Positions 1 to 9,690 are shown, numbered from the stretch's first letter. The stretch is 64,000 bases of DNA from UBA10649 sp963793105 (GCA_963793105.1 CAWBZB010000004.1:806001-870000); one strand, 5' to 3'. Notes: generated from the sequence alone by a model not told the origin. A program made the numbers and translations.

Positions 1-2
1 CC

Positions 3-1040
3 GAGATCCCCCGCCTGACCGAGGCGGGTATCGAGGCGGCGGACATGGCGATCCGGCTGGGGAACCCGAACCTGGCCTCCGCTGCCCTCGATGCCGCCGC
101 CGGGACGACCACCTACGCGGGTGGCTACTCGGCGATGGTGCCGATCTGGCTTCGGCGCTGGGAACTCAAGGACCGACTCACGGACCCGCTGGAGATCCTC
201 GACGTCCATGCGATGGGCGCCTGGATGTACGAGGAGATCGGCGAGTACGAGGAGTCCATCCGGATCGCGCAGGCACACGTCGACACCGCGGCGGAGGCGA
301 TGACGCCGCACCCCCGCGTGTGGATGGGCGTGTCGCTGTTCCGGCTCGGCAGATGGGACGAAGCAGTGGCCTGCTGCGAGGCAGGAGTCGCCGCCCTCGG
401 CGACCTGCGCGACGACCCGCCCGGTTTCACGGTGGCCATGTACATCGTGCCGGCGATGATCCATCACCTCCGCGGCGACGAGATCGGAATCGAGAAGGGC
501 CGGGATGCGATCGCGCGGATCCGAGCCCATCAGCGCGGCTTCCCGTGGCAGCTGCGACTGGCGGTCAACAGCGGGCACCCCGATCGAGCACGCAGGATGC
601 TGGACGCCCCTCCCGCGGGCTGGCAGGTGCTGGCCGGTCCGACCTGGGAGGCCAGGTGCGACGCCTCGTGGTCCAGCGTGCCTATCGCCGATGCAGCCGA
701 AACCGCTCGGACCGCCGAGGCCGAGGGTCGGCGGATCGGGTCGCCCGCCACCGTTGCGCACGCCCGCCGGCTCGCCGGCATATCGGCATGGCGAGCAGGC
801 GCACTCGATGACGCACAGCCCGCGCTCGAACAGGCGGTCGCGCAGTTTGCGGAGCTGGGTTCGCGATTCGAGCGGGCGCGGACGCAAGTGGCCCTGGCCG
901 CACTTGCGGATGTCCGGGACGACGAAGAGCTGTCGGCGGCGATGTCTGCCGAGGGCCGGATGATCTACGAGCAACTGCGGGTCGTCCACGACCCCTTGCT
1001 CGACCTGCTTCCCGGTGCACGGGGCACGGCGCCGGCGTAG
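3..1040 (+). CDS. TPR-repeat protein, C-terminal part (5' end outside window)
   Basis: The reading frame is open back to the window edge, so only the last ~345 residues are visible. They form a helix-rich, alanine/arginine-rich solenoid with TPR-like repeats (for example AHARRLAGISAWRAGALDDA followed by an Ala-rich helix and FERARTQVALAALADV near the end). Such C-terminal helical domains are common in actinobacterial adenylate-cyclase/AAA-TPR regulators and LuxR/BTAD-type activators, and the missing N-terminus would carry the catalytic or DNA-binding part. No enzymatic motif is visible here. The gene converges with the DUF3499 gene only 15 bp away. The TPR-like call is reasonable; the exact family is not determinable from this fragment. 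Confidence 0.6.
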   Translation, partial: EIPRLTEAGIEAADMAIRLGNPNLASAALDAAAGTTTYAGGYSAMVPIWLRRWELKDRLTDPLEILDVHAMGAWMYEEIGEYEESIRIAQAHVDTAAEAMTPHPRVWMGVSLFRLGRWDEAVACCEAGVAALGDLRDDPPGFTVAMYIVPAMIHHLRGDEIGIEKGRDAIARIRAHQRGFPWQLRLAVNSGHPDRARRMLDAPPAGWQVLAGPTWEARCDASWSSVPIADAAETARTAEAEGRRIGSPATVAHARRLAGISAWRAGALDDAQPALEQAVAQFAELGSRFERARTQVALAALADVRDDEELSAAMSAEGRMIYEQLRVVHDPLLDLLPGARGTAPA

Positions 1041-1055
1041 GCGCGGCCCGCGGGA

Positions 1056-1496
1056 TCAGTCGTCCAGGTCGTCCAGCAGATCGAACAGGTCCGCGTCCGG
1101 GTCCGCCACTGGAGCCGCCTCGGTCACGTCCGCCACGGACGTCAGCATCCGCAGGTGGCCCTTGCGGGCCACCTCGACGGAGCCGGAGGCGGCCTCCGCG
1201 CGCTCCATGCCGCTGGACTGGAACCGGGGGCGGGCGGCTTCGCGGACCGCGTTCGCCAGTGCCTCGAGGTCGTCGCTGGTCGGCTTCAGGGCATCGGGAT
1301 CCGGCGTGATCCGCACGATCTCCCAGCCGCGCGGAGCGGTGAGTCGCTCGCTGTGCATGTTGCACAGGTCGTAGCAGTGCGGCTCGGCGTAGGTAGCGAG
1401 CGGTCCCAGGACGGCGGTGGAGTCCGCGTAGACGTAGGTGAGGGTCGATACGGCGGCCCCGTTGCAGGAGGGCTTGGAGCAACGGCGACGACTCAC
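1056..1496 (-). CDS. DUF3499 family protein, putative zinc-binding
   Basis: A 146-residue protein that matches the actinobacterial DUF3499 family. The N-terminus has two Cys pairs (RRCSKPSC and CYDLC, followed by NMHSERLTAPRGWE), which look like a zinc ribbon. The C-terminus is acidic (DLFDLLDDLDD). I chose the GTG at 1496 because TAGCGT lies exactly 7 nt upstream, the leaderless pattern seen repeatedly in this window. A GTG three codons further upstream (1505) would overlap that hexamer. In other actinobacteria this family sits between the whiB/glycosyltransferase genes and manB, which fits the context. The function is unknown; the family call is confident. Confidence 0.85.
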   Translation of the reverse strand: MSRRRCSKPSCNGAAVSTLTYVYADSTAVLGPLATYAEPHCYDLCNMHSERLTAPRGWEIVRITPDPDALKPTSDDLEALANAVREAARPRFQSSGMERAEAASGSVEVARKGHLRMLTSVADVTEAAPVADPDADLFDLLDDLDD

Positions 1497-1503
1497 GGGT
1501 CGC

Positions 1504-1509
1504 ACGCTA
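1504..1509 (-). promoter_or_regulatory. Leaderless -10 element of the DUF3499 gene
   Basis: TAGCGT on the minus strand, with 7 nt before the GTG start at 1496. This implies a transcript that begins at or next to the start codon. No -35 box is evident. Confidence 0.5.
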
Positions 1510-1569
1510 GTGGGCGGCGACGCCTCCGCTGCGACGGCGCGCCGAGGAGTGATGGCCGCTCAGGCTCCC

Positions 1570-1639
1570 CGCTGATGCCTCGTCACTCGTGGTGGCCCAG
1601 CGGTGCCGGCAGCCCGCCACGAGTGACGAGGCATCAGCG
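1570..1639. terminator. 23-bp perfect inverted repeat at the end of the DUF5719 gene
   Basis: Arms 1570-1592 and 1617-1639 are perfect reverse complements with a 24-nt loop; the core is CTGATGCCTCGTCACTCGTGG. The right arm covers the stop codon of the minus-strand DUF5719 gene, so the hairpin forms exactly at the 3' end of that transcript. There is no T-tract, so if it terminates it is a tail-less actinobacterial hairpin. It could also insulate the downstream DUF3499 gene. Confidence 0.6.
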
Positions 1640-3359
1640 AACGACGACAGCAGGATCCTGAACCGCGGTGGGCACCGTGACCTGGGTCCTCAGCGGCCGC
1701 CACGGATAGCCGGTGACCAGGTCGCCGAACCGCGACCGCTCGCGCACCCGGTGCGCGACCAGGATCCGACCCGAGCCCTCGACCGGGGTCACGACGGCGG
1801 TGTACCAGTCGATCCCGGCAGGTGGGTTCAGCCGAATGTTGCGCACGGTGCCGGCGGCGATCTTGATGCGTCGCGGCTCCGTCGGGACCGCGGCCTCCTT
1901 GCCGCCACGGAAGGGCAGCAGGACGATGTCGACCTGCGCGTCCTCCTCGGGCGCGGTCAGCATGACCCGCACGTCCGTGGCGGACCGCACCGGCAGCCCG
2001 CTGACCGCAGCCGGGCCGGAGAAGGGCTCAGCCCCGGCGGAGAACGCCGTTTCGTCCTGGACGTTCCGGCCGCCGAAGAACTGCCGCATTCCGGCCACGA
2101 TCGGCACGTTCGAGGTGAGCTCGAGGGTGGCCGGCTGTCCGTCCAGCACCGGCGCCATGTCGAGCGTCACGACCGAGTCGGCGGACACCTCGACGCGTGA
2201 GCGCTCCGCAGGCGCGAACGTGCCGTCCGGTGCGATGACCCGGATGTCGACGATGGCGTCATCGTCGCCCGGCGCACCGATGGACAGGACGCGGGCGCCG
2301 GCTCCGTTGACGATGCCGGGGACGTAGACGAGGGTGGCGGGCAGCGCGGCCTGCGGGATCCAGTCGGTCCCGACGGTCGTGAGCCCGGTGCGCTGCTCGT
2401 CATCGACCGAGGCCCCGATCCGACCGGTCCGGGCGAGCACGTGCACGGCGGTGGCCGCTGACCCCGGGGGCCAGCACGTCCAGACGGACGGCGAGCCGGT
2501 CCTCGCCCTTGATGACGAGTCCGCGGCCGGCCGGGGCGTCGATGACCCCGTCAGGTCCGTGGATGATGACGTCGACGATGGCGGACGTCTGGTCCGGGTT
2601 CACGAGCACGACGCGCGTCTGCCGACCGGCGATCGCGCCGCCGCCGACGAACCAGAACTCGGATGCGGCGGTCGCGCAGTCGGTGCTGGCCATGCCGCGA
2701 CCGCGTCCGCCCGGATCACGACCCCACTGGTCGGCGACCAGACCTGGTGCCAGGCTGCCCTCGCCGAAGGCCCTGATGGCCGGCAGCCGCGTCCCGAATG
2801 CCTCGATCTGCGCCTGGCCGCCCGGGACCCGGATCTTCGACGATGCCGACTCCTTGCCCGGAAGGGTCTCCAGCCCGGCGTCCCCGCCCCCGGCGTCCTG
2901 ACCCGGCTGTCCGGGCACGACCGCCGCGGTCACGCGCACGCCCAGATCGGTGCCGGCACCCGGTTCGGGGCACAGCAGCACGGCCGAACCGATCGGCTCG
3001 ACAGCGACCGCGCCCTCGGTCGCGACCGGAGCCGGGCTCTGCACGAGGGAGGCGACCAGTGTCAGGACCACGGCGACGAGCACGGCGATCAGCAACGGAC
3101 GGCCCGCCCGGAAGGACGATCCGCCGCCGCTCGACCGACGCCGGGACCGCCGCCCGCGGGCAGGCGACTCGACCGCAGCCGCACCCGCCTCCGGGGCCTC
3201 CGCCGTCGTGCTCTCCTCCGACGACGCCAGGGGCGCTGCCGCGCTGTCGGCGGCGTTGTCGGCGGCGTCATCGCGCGTTGCGGCCGTCGCGGCCGTTGGC
3301 TCGACGGTCAGCTCCGGGAGCCGCTCGAGCTTCACCTTCTTTCGCCGGAACGCCATCAC
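1634..3359 (-). CDS. DUF5719 family exported/anchored protein (frameshifted)
   Basis: Two overlapping minus-strand frames make one ~575-residue protein. The N-terminal part (3359 to about 2464) has a basic/acidic cytoplasmic tail and one membrane segment near residues 85-110 (LLIAVLVAVVLTLVASLV). It then continues as a beta-rich extracellular domain, which resumes in another frame (AVHVLARTG...) to the stop at 1634. One extra G near 2464 (AGCGGCC, expected AGCGCC) explains the break, so sequencing error is likely. The GTG start overlaps the stop of the upstream glycosyltransferase (GTGA), so the two are translationally coupled. DUF5719 proteins accompany this giant GT2 in actinobacteria and may be an extracytoplasmic partner; that role is inference. 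Confidence 0.75.
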
Positions 3360-6300
3360 GCCTCACCCCCCGCAGGGATCGTCGCGTCCACCGCGAGCGT
3401 CGTGTTCGCCGGCACGTCGTCGAGATCCGGGTCCGGGTCGATACGACGCCGCTCGGGAAGGGCGAGGATCACCAGCACCAGCAGCACCACGAACTGCAGC
3501 CACAGCCAGCGTGTGCGCCCGGAGTCGTCGAAGGCGACGACCACCTGCGGCGCCCCCTCGGGAACCTCGAAGGCCTGCGACCACGAGAGCAGGTCCGGGC
3601 CCGCCTGAGGCGTCAGGTTCGTCGTGACCCCGGTTGCGTCGGTCGCAGCGGCCCGCCAGCCGTCGTCGACCGCTGCTCCCGTGCCGAGGATGCGGGCGCC
3701 CGTGCCCTCGGGGAGCACCTGGTCGATGTACGGGTCGGCGGTCAGGGTCCCCTCGGCGGCCACGCCCACTGGCACCTGCCGTTCGTCGGCCAGGAGCCGG
3801 GCGCGAGACGTGACCCCGCCGACGCGCCAGAGCACCTCTCCCTGCGAGCTCGACAGGCGACGCAGTCCGGGCTCGCCGTCGAGAGTGGGGATCAGCTCAC
3901 GCGAGGAGCCCGGGGCAAGGACGACGTAGCGGATCCCGTAGCCGGCCAGGGTCTCGATCTCGTCGCCACCACGGCCGGAGGTCATCGCCGCCACGTAGGG
4001 GTCCAGCGCCTCCCATGCCGCGGCCGGTGGTCCGGTCTCGGCATCCCCGAGGGAGGGACCTGCTCCGTTGATCAGGCTGTACTTGATGCGCCCGGCGCGG
4101 TCGTCAGCGAGCACGAGGGTGCGCGGGGCCTGCGCCCCCTCGGCGTCCGCCGCGACGAAGGCCGGCACCGACGAGGCGGGGGCCTTGCGGACGGCGAAGT
4201 CCAGTCCGACGGAGAACAGCCCCGCGGTCAGCACCGGAGCGAGGAGCGCGAGCGCCGCCACGGCCAGCGCGAGCGGCTGCCCGAGGGTGAAGCTGGACCC
4301 GGTGAACCTCGTGCGCAGGCCGTCGGCCCCGACCGCCGCCATCGCGATCAGGGCGAGGCCTAGGAGCAGGGTGGCCTGGCCGGGCCACGGGCGTATCTCG
4401 GCGGTAGCGCCTGGGGGCGTCACCAGGACGACCGACTGCAACAGCCCCATCGCCAGCGCGAGCCCGCCGAGGATCCCTAGGGCGCCGATCGTCCGGATCC
4501 GGTCGGTGCGCAGCAGCGCGACCAGGCCGGCCGCGAGCAGGCCCACCGTGATCCAGATCGGGGTCATGCCGGGCCCGCCCGGATGCAGCAGCACCACGTC
4601 CAGCGGGCGCAGTCCCGGATCGGTGATGCCCGTGCCGTTCAGCCCCGGCTCCAGCAGCCACAGGCTCGGCTGGCTCAGCAGGTACAGCGACCACGGGGCC
4701 AGCAGGAGCACCGGCGCCAGCAGGGCCAGTGCCAGCCGGCCGGCGGCACGACGAGCACCGTCGGCCCGGGTGAGCACCTGATGGACCACATAGGCGATGG
4801 CCGCGATGAGCAGCACCAGCCACAGCGCCGGCGAGACCGACATCAGGACGGCGACGAGGATCGCCGTGCCCGCCGATCGCCGCAGCGTGCCGTGGGTGCC
4901 CGCGGTGCGGACCAGGGAGCGCAGGGCGAAGGGGAGCACGATGGCCGCCATGGTGGTGCCGATGCGACCGGACGCGACGGCACCGGTCATCGCCGGCAGC
5001 AGCGCGTAGGCGGCCGCGGCCCAGACGCGGATGGTCCGACCGGGGACCAGCCCCTTCAGCGCGATGTACGCACTCCAGCCGGCAGCGGGGATGCCGAGCA
5101 GCAGCACAAGGGTCACGGCGACCGGCGCCTTGCCGAGGGCGACGAACGCGAGGGCGGCGAGCGGCAGCAGGTACGGGGGCGCCGGCGTCGTCGATCCGGG
5201 GCCGACGTCGTGCCACGCCTGCCGGTAGGTCTCCCAGAGGTCCCCGAAGCCGGCCGGCGACGGCAGCAGGGCCCCGCCCTGCAGCACTCCCTCCGGGAGC
5301 CACAGTCCGCGGGTGCCGAGCACCGCGACGAGGATGAGCAGCACGCCCATGATGACGCTGGGGGCCGTGGCGATCCGACGCAGCAGACCACTGCTGCCGT
5401 CGTCGAGGAAGTCCGCATCGTCCCCGACCGGCCCGCTGTCGAGTGCGCTGACGGAGGCGGACGGACCGGCGGCCGAACTCGTCGTGGCGATCCCGCCGAT
5501 CGTCTCGAGGACGGTGCGGACCTGCGCGCCGGCGGTGGGGCGCAGGTGCCGCACGACGCTGGCCGGCTCGATGGACGTCCGCGCGACCAGCTCGCGCGAG
5601 GAGCTCACCTTCGACGGATGCAGCGCCAGCGCGAGCACGGCGCCGACCTCGTCCCGGGCCGCCGACACGTCCTTGCCGAGCAGGTAGACGCCGCCGCGCA
5701 CCAAGCTGCCGATGAGCAGGCGCAGGGCGACGAACGGCGCGGCGATCCCGCCCGCGTGCGCCAGCAGCACGTGCACGGCCGCCTCGCGGTCGGCGCGGTG
5801 GGGCCGGGGGGCGATGTCGTCGGATCGGCGACCGTGGGCGGACGCCTCGCGGTGGTGGATCACGGCGTCCGTGGCGATGAGGACCCGCTCACCCATCTGG
5901 TGGGCCCGCCAGCAGAAGTCCAGGTCGTCGCGGAACAGCGGGAGCGTGGGATCGAAGCCGTCCAGCGCTTCCCAGACGTCGCGTCGGACGAGCATGCCGG
6001 CCGAGCTCACGGCGAGGACGTCGCGCACGCCGTCGTGCTGGCCCTGGTCGTGCTCACGACGTTCCAGGCCCGTGATCCGACGTCCCGACCCGTTGATGGT
6101 GACGCCCGCCTCGAGGAGGAGGCGGCGGTCGTGCCAGCCGAGGACCTTCGGCCCCAGGATGGCGGCGCTCGGATTGTCGTCGGCGGTGTCGAGCAGGGCG
6201 GCCAGGCACCTGACGTCGGGGGCGCTGTCATCGTGCAGCAGCCACACCCACGAGACCACGTCGGGAGCGAACGGCTCCCGCGTCCGCGGGTCGAGTTGGG

Positions 6301-6715
6301 CGAGTCCGGCCCGGACCGCCGCGCCGAACCCGACGCCCGCCTCGAGCTGGACCGTGCGGTCAGCCCCGAACGAGCCGGCGAGCAGTTCGGCGCTGCCATC
6401 CGTGGAGCCCGTGTCCACGCCTACCGCCGTCTCGGGCGCACGAGTCTGGGCGGACAGCGTGGTGAGGACCGCCGGGAGCCAGACGTCGCCGTCGTGGCTG
6501 ACGACGACGGCGGTGACGTGGTGCTCGCGCCGGGGCAGGGCCGCCGGCTCGTCCTCCATCGCCAGGTAGTCCTCGACGCTGAACCACTCGGTGGTCCGGG
6601 ACTCCGGATCGGCGTCCGGACGTTCGGGCGGAGTCGCCGGCGAGGGCTGCTCCTCGAAGAGTTCCGCGAGGTCGTCGAAGGGGTCGTCGCCCCGCCGTGC
6701 CTCGTCGTCCATCAC
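3356..6715 (-). CDS. Large GT2 glycosyltransferase with polytopic membrane domain
   Basis: A 1119-residue protein. After an acidic ~60-residue N-terminus comes a GT-A glycosyltransferase family 2 domain (~65-330): VTAVVVSHDG, the DTGSTDGS nucleotide-binding loop at 101-108, the HDDS metal site at 161-164, and FRDDLDFCWRAH as the acceptor/base region. The rest has a dozen or so hydrophobic segments (about 450-890), a soluble extracytoplasmic region and a final membrane segment near 1075-1095, like GT-C/Pmt-type membrane transferases. The first codon is GTG, with ATG one codon later; no strong ribosome-binding site is visible. The gene heads a unit with DUF5719, and whiB lies upstream with its own promoter. 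It probably builds a cell-envelope glycan on a lipid carrier; the substrate is unknown. Confidence 0.85.
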   Translation of the reverse strand: MMDDEARRGDDPFDDLAELFEEQPSPATPPERPDADPESRTTEWFSVEDYLAMEDEPAALPRREHHVTAVVVSHDGDVWLPAVLTTLSAQTRAPETAVGVDTGSTDGSAELLAGSFGADRTVQLEAGVGFGAAVRAGLAQLDPRTREPFAPDVVSWVWLLHDDSAPDVRCLAALLDTADDNPSAAILGPKVLGWHDRRLLLEAGVTINGSGRRITGLERREHDQGQHDGVRDVLAVSSAGMLVRRDVWEALDGFDPTLPLFRDDLDFCWRAHQMGERVLIATDAVIHHREASAHGRRSDDIAPRPHRADREAAVHVLLAHAGGIAAPFVALRLLIGSLVRGGVYLLGKDVSAARDEVGAVLALALHPSKVSSSRELVARTSIEPASVVRHLRPTAGAQVRTVLETIGGIATTSSAAGPSASVSALDSGPVGDDADFLDDGSSGLLRRIATAPSVIMGVLLILVAVLGTRGLWLPEGVLQGGALLPSPAGFGDLWETYRQAWHDVGPGSTTPAPPYLLPLAALAFVALGKAPVAVTLVLLLGIPAAGWSAYIALKGLVPGRTIRVWAAAAYALLPAMTGAVASGRIGTTMAAIVLPFALRSLVRTAGTHGTLRRSAGTAILVAVLMSVSPALWLVLLIAAIAYVVHQVLTRADGARRAAGRLALALLAPVLLLAPWSLYLLSQPSLWLLEPGLNGTGITDPGLRPLDVVLLHPGGPGMTPIWITVGLLAAGLVALLRTDRIRTIGALGILGGLALAMGLLQSVVLVTPPGATAEIRPWPGQATLLLGLALIAMAAVGADGLRTRFTGSSFTLGQPLALAVAALALLAPVLTAGLFSVGLDFAVRKAPASSVPAFVAADAEGAQAPRTLVLADDRAGRIKYSLINGAGPSLGDAETGPPAAAWEALDPYVAAMTSGRGGDEIETLAGYGIRYVVLAPGSSRELIPTLDGEPGLRRLSSSQGEVLWRVGGVTSRARLLADERQVPVGVAAEGTLTADPYIDQVLPEGTGARILGTGAAVDDGWRAAATDATGVTTNLTPQAGPDLLSWSQAFEVPEGAPQVVVAFDDSGRTRWLWLQFVVLLVLVILALPERRRIDPDPDLDDVPANTTLAVDATIPAGGEA

Positions 6716-6789
6716 CGGATCACTGTACGGGCTGCTGGGTCACTCACGGCCGACCGCCGCGGGTGCGAGTCAGGCCGGTCCGGCAGGCG

Positions 6790-7047
6790 TCAGACGGCGC
6801 GCTTCTTCAGCCGACGTCGTTCCCGCTCGGACAGGCCGCCCCAGATCCCGAAGCGCTCGTCGGACTGAAGGGCGTACTCGAGGCATTCGACGCGCACCTC
6901 GCAGGACAGGCATACCTTCTTCGCCTCGCGCGTGCTGCCGCCCTTCTCGGGGAAGAACGCCTCGGGGTCGGTCTGCGCGCACAGGGCGCGCTCCTGCCAT
7001 GCCAACTCCTCGACGTCAGACAGGGGCACAAGCACCATGTCGGTCAC
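6790..7047 (-). CDS. whiB: WhiB-family iron-sulfur transcriptional regulator (WhiB/WhiB2 type)
   Basis: An 85-residue Wbl protein with the four [4Fe-4S] ligands Cys23, Cys46, Cys49 and Cys55 (CxxC spacing intact). It also has the FGIWGG turn at 66-71 and the basic C-terminal helix SERERRRLKKR that contacts DNA. The segment ALCAQTDPEAFFPEKGG is typical of the WhiB/WhmD (WhiB2) subgroup, which controls septation and cell division in actinobacteria. The GTG start at 7047 is chosen because GAGGAGG precedes it by 8 nt; the longer frame to 7092 has no ribosome-binding site. Its position next to cofD/fbiA matches whiB2 in mycobacteria. Confidence 0.95.
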   Translation of the reverse strand: MTDMVLVPLSDVEELAWQERALCAQTDPEAFFPEKGGSTREAKKVCLSCEVRVECLEYALQSDERFGIWGGLSERERRRLKKRAV

Positions 7048-7094
7048 GCGGGGAACCTCCTCGACCCAGTGCGACGGGCGTCGCCGTTGCACGT

Positions 7095-7123
7095 ATTACA
7101 GGGGTGTGATTTACCGAAGTCAA
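7095..7123 (-). promoter_or_regulatory. SigA-like promoter of whiB
   Basis: Minus-strand TTGACT (7118-7123), a 17-bp spacer, then TGTAAT (7095-7100), in a conspicuously AT-rich patch (7093-7160). The predicted 5' leader is about 40 nt and carries the GAGGAGG Shine-Dalgarno. This is the best consensus -35/-10 pair in the window. Confidence 0.75.
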
Positions 7124-7209
7124 GCGGAAAACGGATATTTCGGACAGAAATCGTGCAATTAACGGCGTGTCGCCCCCGTGAGGGCCCGTTCGCGTGTGCT
7201 GAGGGTGGG

Positions 7210-8586
7210 TCAGCGCTCCCCGGCGCTCCCCGCCAGGAAGCCCTCGACGAGGCCCTCGTAGCGCGCGCGGTCGACGTTCCAGGCCTGCTGGTGCCCGGCT
7301 CCCTCGAACAGCTCGAGGGTGACCGAACGCCCCCTCTCTGCGAACGAGACATTGACGCGCGCGGGCACCGTCGGATCGTCCGTCCCCTGGATGACCAGGA
7401 TCGGCGTGGTCGTGCTCTGCGCGAGACCCGAGTAGTCCGAGGCCTCGAAGTCCGTGCCGTATCGCCAGGACGCGACCGCCATGCCCAGGGTCGCCGCCGC
7501 CGAGGGCAGTCCCATCTCGTCGGCTCGCGCCTGCACGACCTCCCGCAGGCTCGTCACCGGCGAGTCCAGGATGGCCCCGACCGCACGAGTGGCCAAGGGG
7601 GAGTTCTGCAGGAAGGACAGGCTGACGGCTCCGCCCATGCCGGTGCCGGCCAGGACCACGCGCTCGGCGCCGCGGTCCACGGCGAACTGCACCGCCGCCT
7701 CGAGGTCCCGCCACTCGTCGACCCCGAACCGGCCGAATCCGTCGCCGGCCGGAGCGAGGGCGTCGTTGCGGTAGCGGATGAGCAGCATCGGATACCCGGC
7801 ACGGGCGACCGAGTCGGCCATGCGCAGGCCTTCCAGCGGAGTGCCGCCGAGACCGTGGGTGTACACGACCCAGGTCGTTGACGTGCCCGGGATCAGCCAC
7901 GCCGGCGTGGGCCCGAGCGGCGAAAGGTAGGTGACGTCCTCGAACTCCAGGCCCAGTCCCACGAGCGGGTTGCGCGGGAAGTACCAGCCGTCGAGGACCG
8001 CGGCCTGGCCGGTCGCCAGCGCGGGCGGCAGGACCTGAGCCGTCGCGGTCCGTCGACCGGCCACGACGTCTCCCTCTCCGCTCGTCTGCGGATCCGTCGT
8101 CTGCAGATAGCCGCCCTCCGCGGTGGCAATACCCATCAGGCCCCGGTCGTCCCACCCCGAGTCGCTGACCGCGATAGGACACCTGAGTGCCGTCGACGGC
8201 GGTGATGGACATGGGGAAGCCGGCGGACGTCGCGGTCGCCCGGGTGCCCTCGCCGATCAGGCCGCTGACCACCCACAGTCCGGCGGCCGCGCCCACGACG
8301 ACCAGCAGCAGGACCGTGCCGAGAATGACCCACGGCCACCGACGCCGGCGGCGGGCCGCCGCGTGGGATGCGATCACGTGCGGGACGACAGTGGGTTCGG
8401 GCTCGGGCTCGGCTTCGGGCTCCGGCTCGGGCTCGGGTTCGGGCTCCGGCTCGGGTTCGGGCTCCGGCTCGGGTTCGGGCTCGGCTCGGGCTCGGGCTCG
8501 GGCTCGGGCTCCGGCGGCACCACGACCGGCAGCTCCGCCGTCTCATCGGCATCGTCGGCAGCCGGCGGGGCGTCGTCGTCTGCCAT
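7210..8586 (-). CDS. Membrane-anchored alpha/beta hydrolase (frameshifted twice)
   Basis: Starts MADDDAPPAADD and enters a Pro-Glu repeat tail. A basic stretch (ARRRRRWPW) and a membrane anchor (VILGTVLLLVVVGAAAG) follow, then an extracytoplasmic alpha/beta hydrolase fold. One base is missing in the repeat tract (~8484) and there is an extra T near 8177; correcting both gives a continuous ~458-residue protein. The fold has an oxyanion-type YTHGLGGTP, an acidic GTDDPTVP and the catalytic-His GAGHQQAW. The nucleophile elbow, however, reads GTGMGG where GxSMGG is expected, so the Ser is Gly. It is divergently transcribed from cofD. Relatives are annotated as lysophospholipase/dienelactone-hydrolase-like; activity of this copy is doubtful unless the base is an error. 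Confidence 0.75.
8391..8515. repeat. Hexanucleotide tandem array coding for Pro-Glu repeats
   Basis: About twenty imperfect copies of a 6-bp unit (GGGCTC and variants), with an 18-bp higher-order period (TCCGGCTCGGGTTCGGGC). On the minus strand it encodes a (Glu-Pro)n linker of the alpha/beta hydrolase. One unit near 8484 lacks a C, which shifts the frame. Such arrays are prone to slippage and to assembly error. Confidence 0.8.
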
Positions 8587-8676
8587 GCCGACATTCTGCG
8601 ATACCGCACCTGGGATTCGCGTGGATCGAGCGATCGTGGGCGTGGGAGCGGTGACGGGGTCTGACAGGATGTGGCG

Positions 8677-9690
8677 ATGCGCATCACGGTCCTCGCGGGC
8701 GGCATCGGCGGTGCCCGGTTCCTTCGCGGACTGCTGCACCACCTCGAGCGCGAGCACCCCGGCTCGGACGTGACGGTCATCGGCAACACCGGAGACGACA
8801 TCTGGGTGCACGGCCTGCGCGTGTGCCCCGACCTCGACACCGTGATGTACACCCTCGGCGGTGGCATCAGCGAGGAGCGCGGCTGGGGGCGCGAGGGCGA
8901 GACCTTCACCGTCAAGGACGAGCTCGCCTCCTACGGGGTCGAGCCGGCCTGGTTCGGCCTGGGCGACAAGGACATCGCGACGCACCTGGTCCGTACGCAG
9001 TCGCTCGCCGCGGGCTACCCGCTGACCCAGGTCACCTCGGCGCTGTGCGACCACTGGCAGCCCGGCGTCCGGCTTCTCCCCATGACGGACGACCGCGCCG
9101 AGACCCACGTGATCGTCGACGACCCCTCCGGCGCCCTCAGCCCCGACGGAACGCCGCTGCGCACCGCCCTCCATTTCCAGGAGTGGTGGATCCGCCATCG
9201 CGCCGCATTGCCCGCCCATGGATTCGTCGTGGTCGGCATCGACGACGCACGCCCGGGACCCGACGTCATCGACGCCATCATGTCGGCCGACCTCGTGCTG
9301 CTTCCCCCGAGCAACCCGGTCGTGTCGATCGGCACGATCCTGCAGGTGGCCGGGGTGGCTGAGGCGGTCCGGTCCACGCCGGCGCCGGTTGTGGGCGTCT
9401 CCCCCATCGTCGGGGGGGCGCCGGTACGCGGCATGGCCGACGCCTGCCTGCGCGCGATCGGGGTCGAGACCTCTGCAGAGGCGGTCGCGGCGCATTACGG
9501 AGCTCGGCGAGACGGTGGCCTGATCGACGCATGGATCGTCGACTCCGCGGACTCCGCCTGCGTGCCCGCGGTGACGGCGTTGGGCATCGACTGCGTGTCG
9601 GTGCCGACGTTGATGACCAGCGTCGAGGCCACTGCCGACATCGCCTCGGCCTGCATCGACGCGGCCGGACGAGTGCCGGCATCGCGATGA
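8677..9690 (+). CDS. cofD: 2-phospho-L-lactate transferase (F420 biosynthesis)
   Basis: A 337-residue CofD/FbiA enzyme. It transfers the phospholactyl-type moiety from the activated guanylyl donor to the deazaflavin Fo, giving (dehydro)coenzyme F420-0. Visible motifs are the N-terminal GGIGGAR (8-14), NTGDD (37-41), DLDTVMYTLGG and PPSNPV (210-215), all typical of the family. The ATG at 8677 is preferred over the GTG two codons upstream because AGGA lies at good spacing and the protein then begins MRITVLAGG, like its homologues. The stop overlaps the fbiB start (ATGA), so the pair is coupled. It is adjacent to whiB as in mycobacteria (fbiA). Confidence 0.95.
   Translation: MRITVLAGGIGGARFLRGLLHHLEREHPGSDVTVIGNTGDDIWVHGLRVCPDLDTVMYTLGGGISEERGWGREGETFTVKDELASYGVEPAWFGLGDKDIATHLVRTQSLAAGYPLTQVTSALCDHWQPGVRLLPMTDDRAETHVIVDDPSGALSPDGTPLRTALHFQEWWIRHRAALPAHGFVVVGIDDARPGPDVIDAIMSADLVLLPPSNPVVSIGTILQVAGVAEAVRSTPAPVVGVSPIVGGAPVRGMADACLRAIGVETSAEAVAAHYGARRDGGLIDAWIVDSADSACVPAVTALGIDCVSVPTLMTSVEATADIASACIDAAGRVPASR

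Noticed and set aside
4583..6868. Long plus-strand frame antisense to the giant glycosyltransferase
   Set aside because: Composition is a GC-rich shadow (Arg/Gly/Gln repeats), with no domain likeness; the minus-strand protein has clear GT2 motifs and membrane segments.
8391..8515. Possible CRISPR array in the repeated GGGCTC region
   Set aside because: The units are 6 bp without spacers and lie inside a coding Pro-Glu tract; no cas genes nearby.
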